From contig JBEKFZ010000022.1 of assembly GCA_050013075.1 (NCBI GenBank), forward strand, positions 1 through 51,031: a stretch of 51,031 nucleotides of DNA, read 5' to 3'. Positions within the stretch are counted from its first letter, which is position 1; each line of letters begins with the position of its first letter. Under the pieces are notes generated by a model. The model did no database searches, had not been told where the DNA came from, and was given only the letters and a program-made list of their open reading frames with translations. The DNA comes from JBEKIK01 sp050013075 (lineage in GTDB: Bacteria; Planctomycetota; Planctomycetia; Pirellulales; Thermoguttaceae). The position numbers and the translations under genes were made by a program. Below, one piece after another: positions 46,313-51,031 of the stretch.

Positions 46313-47113
46313 GTAGGATACCGTCCACCGCCCACTGACCACCGCCCACTTTATTTCTCCGTGTTCTTCGTGCCCTCCGTGGTGAATACAAATCTAATCT
46401 TGTGCCACCTCTAGGCATAGCCTGGCGAACAATTGCCCTTTTTCATGAAAAATCACTTCAGCCAAAAATCAGGAAAAATACCCAAAAATACCAAAAATAG
46501 TTGAATATGAATTTCCTCACGTGTAACTTTTTTCTAGTGTGTTTGCCCCCATCGCTCTTCGCATCTCCTATTTACACAACAACTTGCTTCCAGCCCCCCA
46601 GATGGTTTTTCTGAAAACTCAAATTCTGACTTTTCAGAAATAATTCATTTCCAAAAAACTCTTGTGGAAAAATTCCAACTGCTTATCCCGCAATACATTT
46701 GCGCGCACTGCAACCACAGTCTTTTCACTGATATTTTTTAAGCACTAAAATGCCTAAAAAAACGGCACCATAACCCCTTATTTTCCAACCCCTTAATATC
46801 TGTCCTCTTGAAGAAAAATGCCTTTTCTCCGTACACGCGGAAAAACTCCAAACCCCTTCACGAAAAAACTCCCCTTTCTTTTACATCATAGTCTGAAACC
46901 CGGGGTAGCCGCTGGCGCGGCAACCCCGGGCTATCCTATGAAAGCCCTTCGGGCTATCGAATGCGTGCGGTTTGAAATTGGAATCCGTAGAATGGATCTG
47001 TCTTATCATAAGTCCTTCGGGCTAGCCCGCATTTCTCACAGTGGGTGGGCCGGAGGTCGCGCAAGTACTTTACTTGATGCGCGGTGAAAGCGCGCAAATA
47101 TCAAACAAAAAAT
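46313..47113. other. 800-bp AT-rich non-coding region with several hairpins
   Basis: No credible gene. Contents in order: CCACCGCCCACTGACCACCGCCCAC (46322-46350); an ACCACGGAG-type repeat (46356-46387); a strongly A/T-rich stretch with many CCAAAAATACC-like runs (46440-46500); a perfect 10-bp hairpin TTTCTGAAAA/TTTTCAGAAA (46608-46617 with 46631-46640); and a GC palindrome CCCGGGGT-A-GCCGC/GCGGC-A-ACCCCGGG (46899-46930) followed by repeats containing CCTTCGGGCTA. The frame at 46818-47087 is translation of these repeats. It may mark the right boundary of the inserted CRISPR-Cas9 segment. Confidence 0.6.
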
Positions 47114-49294
47114 TTATTCATGTGCGACCACGATCATCGAATAGAGTCTTGTGGCAGGCACGATGAAGGACACCGATTCGCCCGATTCCTGAAAACTCAG
47201 CGGGGCCGGATCATCCGCGTCCGGGGAAAAACAGGTTACGGATTTTACCCGGCCGGGAAATTGCCTGCGCAGGGCGACAGGGAAAGGGGCGAGTTTATTT
47301 TTGCGGTCGAAGTTGATGAAATGAGCCATGGTTTCGCGCGTCGCGGGCCGATTCAAGAGTTCCATAACCGTGGTCAATGGGGCCTCGGTAGTGATGGAAG
47401 TGCCTTTTGGCAGGGCCTCGACTACGGCATGAAAGATTTCCCGGTGGTTTTTGGGCAGCACCCACTGGGCGGGCGACATGCGCTGGCTCTTCGACGGGCC
47501 GGCGCCCGGCTCGGGGTCCTGATCGTCGACCGGCATTCTTGAAGAGCGCGCGTCGGCGCGGACAATTTCCGGGATGTATATGATGCGGCCCTTGCCTTCG
47601 CTCCGCTCTGGTAGCAAGGGGTTTGTGCGTCGCCGTTCCCGCCACTGGTTATATTGCGCGGTGTTGCCGGTCAGAACCAGGGCGCCGCCGCCGCGGACAT
47701 ATTGCAGCAGGGTTTTGATCTGGGTGTCGGAAACGCATTCCTGTCCGGCCAGGATCACCGCGCCGTAGCGGCCGATGCGGTCGAGTTGCTCCTCGAACAG
47801 CAAGTCGAAGGGGATTTTGTACTGGATTAGCACCTGCTCCATTAAAGTAGCGGGAAAGTACGCGGAGTTGATGCTGTAGGCCATGGAAGGCCAATTCCGC
47901 AGCACGGCAACGTCGGCCACGTTGTCGGTTCCGGTGTAGTAGCGATCGTTGTACTGTCGAAAGAACTCCATGATGGGTGTGAAGACGTTGTGCGCCCCTG
48001 CGCCGAACGGTGCGCCCGGGTATCCGGCAACGGGCTTCTGGTAGCCAAATGCCATGTGGACCGCGGCACGAAGTTCGTCGTGCATCGAATCTTCGCAACT
48101 AGTTCCCAGTCGCCGGGCCATTTTGTAAGAGCGGATCTGGGAAACCAAGGCGCCGGTAGCCGGGTCTATGCGGGCATCGTAGCCGCCGGTATCGAAAGAC
48201 AACACGTCGACGTGATTGGCGAACAGCGGGTGGTAGACGGCATTGGTCCAGTATCGATTGAAGCTGTAAAGGCCCTTGATGTTCAGATGCACCACCACGT
48301 TGGGATTAAGGCCCTTTACATAGTCGTGCAGATCATTCGTATAATTTGCCAGCGACTCGCAGCGGAATCGGACCCACTCCTGGAGCACCGGGTCGTTTAG
48401 CGCGGTCAGGCCATCGGGCTGTGTGGGCGAGTCCCACTCGCTGACCCGGATCCAATCCACTTCCGGCAATCCGAAGCGGCGCATTACCGACTCTTTGGTC
48501 GGATATCGCTGCCTGAGGAAATCGTGGAAGGCCTGTATGCATCGCGGGCAGCGGCAGGACTTTGGCTCGGGCTGGAGCATGACGTTATCGAACGAGATCT
48601 CGTCGGCATGCAAGTCTTCCACTCCGATCCGCAAGATGCTCTTCAAATACTTTCGATAAGCCGGCTCGTTGGGGCAGGCATAATGCCGGTAGGTCTGGAT
48701 GCCGTACGGGACCCAGCGGTCGTTCTGGTCGCGCTGCTCCCAGTTTTTGGCTTCGGGAACTTCGTGGTACAGGGTCTCGGTGAACATCGTGCCGGCCATG
48801 TACAGGGCCACTTTCATGCCCAACTGGTGCATGATCTCGGCAGTGCGTTTCGCCTGCTCGATGTGCGGTTTTTCGTATTCCAGGCCGAATCCTTTATAAA
48901 AGAAAAGCCGTCCCCAACGCACGCCGGCGCCGGCCATGCGTTTCAGGTTCTCGGGATCGCACATGCGCTGGTAGCGATCGGCCTCATCATCGAAATGCTC
49001 GCCGCGGCGCATGAGAAAATCCAGCGGCTCGTGAGTGAGCCAGATCACGTCTCGGGTCAGTTCGCGCTTCTGCTGCGCGCTCTGTTGCCAGCGGGTTTGG
49101 ATAAACGCATCGAGGGACGTTTCGGGGGCCGGATTGTCATCGACAATTGGAAGCTTTGAAAGCGCGGATTTTGCCGCCTCCGCGTCGGGCAGGCCCTGTT
49201 GCTTAACGGCTTCGGCGGCCGTTAGGGTTGTAGTTAATATTGCGGCGGCAACCACGCCCAAGACTGCTGCCGCCGTGTAGCGTTTCAGACTCAC
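47114..49294 (-). CDS. Secreted glycoside-hydrolase-like protein (GHL6/GH42-like barrel plus trimerisation-like domain)
   Basis: About 726 aa from the GTG at 49294, which has AGGAGG 9 nt upstream and opens directly into a signal peptide (LKRYTAAAVLGVVAAAILTTTLTAAEA); the ATG at 49342 would bury it. The N-terminal half is a TIM barrel: 'MAGAGVRWGRLFFYKGFGLEYEKP', 'YACPNEPAYRKYLKSILRIGVEDLHADEISFDNVMLQPEPKSCRCPRCIQAFHDFLRQRY', a Cys-bearing pattern seen in hypothetical glycosyl hydrolase 6 and GH42-type enzymes. 'RYGAVILAGQECVSDTQIKTLLQYVRGGGALVLTG' is the class I amidotransferase-like trimerisation fold of GH42. It likely acts on polysaccharide outside the cytoplasm. Neighbour of the GH51 gene. 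Confidence 0.8.
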   Translation of the reverse strand: MSLKRYTAAAVLGVVAAAILTTTLTAAEAVKQQGLPDAEAAKSALSKLPIVDDNPAPETSLDAFIQTRWQQSAQQKRELTRDVIWLTHEPLDFLMRRGEHFDDEADRYQRMCDPENLKRMAGAGVRWGRLFFYKGFGLEYEKPHIEQAKRTAEIMHQLGMKVALYMAGTMFTETLYHEVPEAKNWEQRDQNDRWVPYGIQTYRHYACPNEPAYRKYLKSILRIGVEDLHADEISFDNVMLQPEPKSCRCPRCIQAFHDFLRQRYPTKESVMRRFGLPEVDWIRVSEWDSPTQPDGLTALNDPVLQEWVRFRCESLANYTNDLHDYVKGLNPNVVVHLNIKGLYSFNRYWTNAVYHPLFANHVDVLSFDTGGYDARIDPATGALVSQIRSYKMARRLGTSCEDSMHDELRAAVHMAFGYQKPVAGYPGAPFGAGAHNVFTPIMEFFRQYNDRYYTGTDNVADVAVLRNWPSMAYSINSAYFPATLMEQVLIQYKIPFDLLFEEQLDRIGRYGAVILAGQECVSDTQIKTLLQYVRGGGALVLTGNTAQYNQWRERRRTNPLLPERSEGKGRIIYIPEIVRADARSSRMPVDDQDPEPGAGPSKSQRMSPAQWVLPKNHREIFHAVVEALPKGTSITTEAPLTTVMELLNRPATRETMAHFINFDRKNKLAPFPVALRRQFPGRVKSVTCFSPDADDPAPLSFQESGESVSFIVPATRLYSMIVVAHE

Positions 49295-49423
49295 TAACGT
49301 TTGCCTCCTATTGTATCTATTGTATTCTTTCGAAATCGGCATCTTAAGATAATGAATCGCCTTTGTGTCGCCGGTCGATAAAAACGATCGCCCTCGATAC
49401 GATTTTAAATGATTTACAATCTC

Positions 49424-51031
49424 TTACTTTATTTTCAGGCGCAGCACGGTGACCGAATCGGCCGGGAAGGTGTATTTAAAGTCCTTGGCGGCGTCTTGAA
49501 TCTGCTGGGTGACCGGGGACACTTTCGTGGGATTCTGCAAGGTGTTTTCATCGGTGGGTTTTTCCGAACTGAGGACGATGGCCGTGCCCGAGGGCAGGAC
49601 TTTATCCGTGCCGGCAAGGTGAATGTCGGTTTCCTGGGCGGTTTGGGAGGCGTTGGCGACTTTCAGAATCACTTCATCGCCCGTTTTGCTGAGACCGGCT
49701 ACCGCATATAGCGGCTGGGTGACAGGATACTTAACATCGTGGATCAGCTTTCCGTCGAGATAGCAGCGGATGTTTTGGCCGCCGACTTCGACGCGGACGT
49801 CGTACCAGCGATCGGTTTCGACTCCGCCGGGCACGTCGTTGCCGAAGAGCACGTTTCCGGACCCGGTGCGGCGTTCTAGGGCGTGTTTGGTATTGCCCCA
49901 GCCGCCGATGTTCCACCACATCAGTTGGTTATCCCCTTGGGCGTTGAAAATAATGAGGAATCCTTCGTTGCCGCCGAGTTTGCGGGCCTTAAGCGACAAG
50001 GTGTAATCGGTCCAGGAGGGGTCGCCGGCCGTGGCAAAGCAATCGGAGTCGTTTGACGTTTGTTGGAATGCGCCATCTTCCACGGCCCACTGACCGCGGA
50101 CAATTTTCCATGCCTCGCTGCCATTGGAAAAATCCTCGTCAAAAAGCGTTTTATCGCCTTTAGTGACTTTAATGTCTTTGTACTCGGCCTGGGTGATCCA
50201 GGTGCCCACGCCGATTGCGCCTTTTTTGGCTTCAACCGATGCGGCCGGGAATTCCAGTTTAAGGGGCAGAATGACATCGCCGCGATTTTGGCTGAACATT
50301 TGTTGGGCATAGTAGGAGGGGATGCCGCAGACCCGGGAACTATCGAACTGAATCATGTCTGGGTTCCAGCGCCTGTCGTTTACATTAACGAAAAGCGGTG
50401 CGTATGAGGCCAACAGGACCACGTCGGAATTGCGTTCCATACCGGTCATGAAGGCCGCTTCGCCGACTGCTCCGCGGAGGTTGCCTTGGCCGGTGTTTTG
50501 CGTGACGGCATATTCGCCCACGTAGACTTTGGGGCCTTTTCGATCGTAAGAATCATATTTATCGGCGTTGCTGAAAAAGAACTCGGGGTTGCTGTAATAA
50601 TGTTCGTCGATAATTTCAACGGGCCGGCTCGTCGGTCTGCTGCTGTCCCAATAATCGGCGATCAAGTTCATTTGCGGATATTTTTTCTTTATGGCGTCGT
50701 AGAACAGGGCGTAGCGTTCGAGGTAGGCCGGTCCGCCGTTTTCGTTGCCAATCTCCATGTATTTCAGCGAAAACGGGGCGGGATGCCCGGCCTTGGCCCT
50801 TAGCGAACCCCATTTGCCGTCGGCCGGGCCGGTGGCGTATTCGATGGCGTCCAAGGCGTCTTGAACGAATTCACCAACGCCATCCGTGTTTTTCGGCTGC
50901 TCACGCTGTTCCTGGTGCGACATGCCGCAGTTGATCACCAGTAGCGGCTCCGCCCCCAGATCCTCGCAAAGCTGGAGATATTCGTGGAATCCCAGGCCGT
51001 TCGTGGAGAAGTATTGCCATAAATTCCACTG
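49424..51031 (-). CDS. GH51-like alpha-L-arabinofuranosidase with DUF1080-like insert, 5' end beyond window
   Basis: The frame is open to the right edge (the last in-window residues include GLGFHEYLQLCEDLGAEPLL), so the gene is 5'-partial; the GTG at 50938 is internal. GH51 marks: 'LLVINCGM', 'KYMEIGNENGGPAYLERYALF' with the acid/base Glu (GNEN), 'EHYYSNPEFF' and 'VYVGEYAV' with the nucleophile Glu. After 'FASYAPLFVN' and 'YYAQQMFSQNRGDVIL' comes a LamG/3-keto-disaccharide-hydrolase-like sandwich (DEDFSNGSEAWKIVRGQWAVEDGAF...GGNEGFLIIFNAQGDNQLMWWNIGGW) and then the beta-sandwich tail of GH51. It should release arabinose from plant-type or algal polysaccharides. Confidence 0.88.
   Translation of the reverse strand, partial: QWNLWQYFSTNGLGFHEYLQLCEDLGAEPLLVINCGMSHQEQREQPKNTDGVGEFVQDALDAIEYATGPADGKWGSLRAKAGHPAPFSLKYMEIGNENGGPAYLERYALFYDAIKKKYPQMNLIADYWDSSRPTSRPVEIIDEHYYSNPEFFFSNADKYDSYDRKGPKVYVGEYAVTQNTGQGNLRGAVGEAAFMTGMERNSDVVLLASYAPLFVNVNDRRWNPDMIQFDSSRVCGIPSYYAQQMFSQNRGDVILPLKLEFPAASVEAKKGAIGVGTWITQAEYKDIKVTKGDKTLFDEDFSNGSEAWKIVRGQWAVEDGAFQQTSNDSDCFATAGDPSWTDYTLSLKARKLGGNEGFLIIFNAQGDNQLMWWNIGGWGNTKHALERRTGSGNVLFGNDVPGGVETDRWYDVRVEVGGQNIRCYLDGKLIHDVKYPVTQPLYAVAGLSKTGDEVILKVANASQTAQETDIHLAGTDKVLPSGTAIVLSSEKPTDENTLQNPTKVSPVTQQIQDAAKDFKYTFPADSVTVLRLKIK

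Noticed and set aside
46455..46485. TTCAGCCAAAAATCAGGAAA after cas9, sharing short pieces with the CRISPR repeat and its complement; possible second anti-repeat.
   Set aside because: Only 9-10 nt match in each orientation, in an A-rich stretch where such matches arise by chance; no promoter or tail structure follows, unlike 42546-42672.
46818..47087. 89-aa plus-strand frame before the glycoside hydrolase gene.
   Set aside because: Runs through a GC palindrome and dispersed repeats; no start signal and no protein-like pattern.

Overview
This window looks like chromosomal DNA of an uncultured planctomycete, or a close relative in the PVC group. The inference rests on several things seen together: two ECF sigma factors each paired with a large Ser/Thr kinase, one kinase opening with the N-terminal 'ELAAEIKDLFP' region familiar from planctomycete kinases; a GH51 protein with a DUF1080-like insert; several small proteins of planctomycete type; and many dispersed palindromic repeats between and inside genes. 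Most genes are GC-rich, and a few AT-richer islands stand out (DeoR-sensor gene, CRISPR-Cas9 locus). No rRNA is present, and the one tRNA seen is tRNA-His.

Layout. 1-2.4 kb: end of a polysaccharide locus (sugar-phosphate transferase, GT4). 2.3-2.9 kb: candidate toxin-antitoxin pair. 3-10.7 kb: rnhA, a membrane histidine kinase with a CxxxCH sensor, a divergent OLD-like ATPase/TOPRIM gene with its own promoter, priA, a four-helix-bundle gene framed by inverted repeats, nadD. 10.7-15.5 kb: secreted and small hypotheticals, a soluble histidine kinase, a secreted nuclease-fold protein, an OmpA lipoprotein. 15.8-19.6 kb: ECF sigma factor coupled to a TPR Ser/Thr kinase. 20-28.7 kb: AraC fragment, Ser-rich protein, then a three-gene overlapping envelope glycan operon (GT2; a methyltransferase/ferredoxin/FrhB/flippase fusion; a GT-C membrane protein with Gly-Pro inserts), and two small genes. 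29-31.9 kb: transketolase and an AT-rich DeoR sensor domain without HTH. 32-38 kb, minus strand: conserved GHQP protein, GT2, Nif3-like, DUF58, MoxR. 38.2-41.8 kb: second ECF sigma factor and a kinase fused to a membrane-fusion (HlyD/MacA) domain. 42.2-46.3 kb: tRNA-His, then a compact stand-alone CRISPR-Cas9 locus. 47.1-51 kb: two glycoside hydrolases, the second cut by the window end.

The most interesting system is the CRISPR-Cas9 locus at 42481-46312. It has, all on the plus strand, a promoter (TTGACA-N16-TATCTT), a predicted large structured tracrRNA whose anti-repeat pairs with the start of the CRISPR repeat with a central bulge, an array of eight 36-nt repeats and seven 34-38-nt spacers, and a 963-aa Cas9-like effector. 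The effector has all three RuvC motifs and an arginine-rich bridge. Its HNH domain has four zinc-ligand-type cysteines and an 'EVEH' core resembling IscB more than typical Cas9. No cas1, cas2, cas4 or csn2 is visible in the window. Together this suggests an early-branching (II-D-like or unclassified) compact type II system lacking its own adaptation module. Subtype, activity and PAM cannot be determined from the sequence alone.
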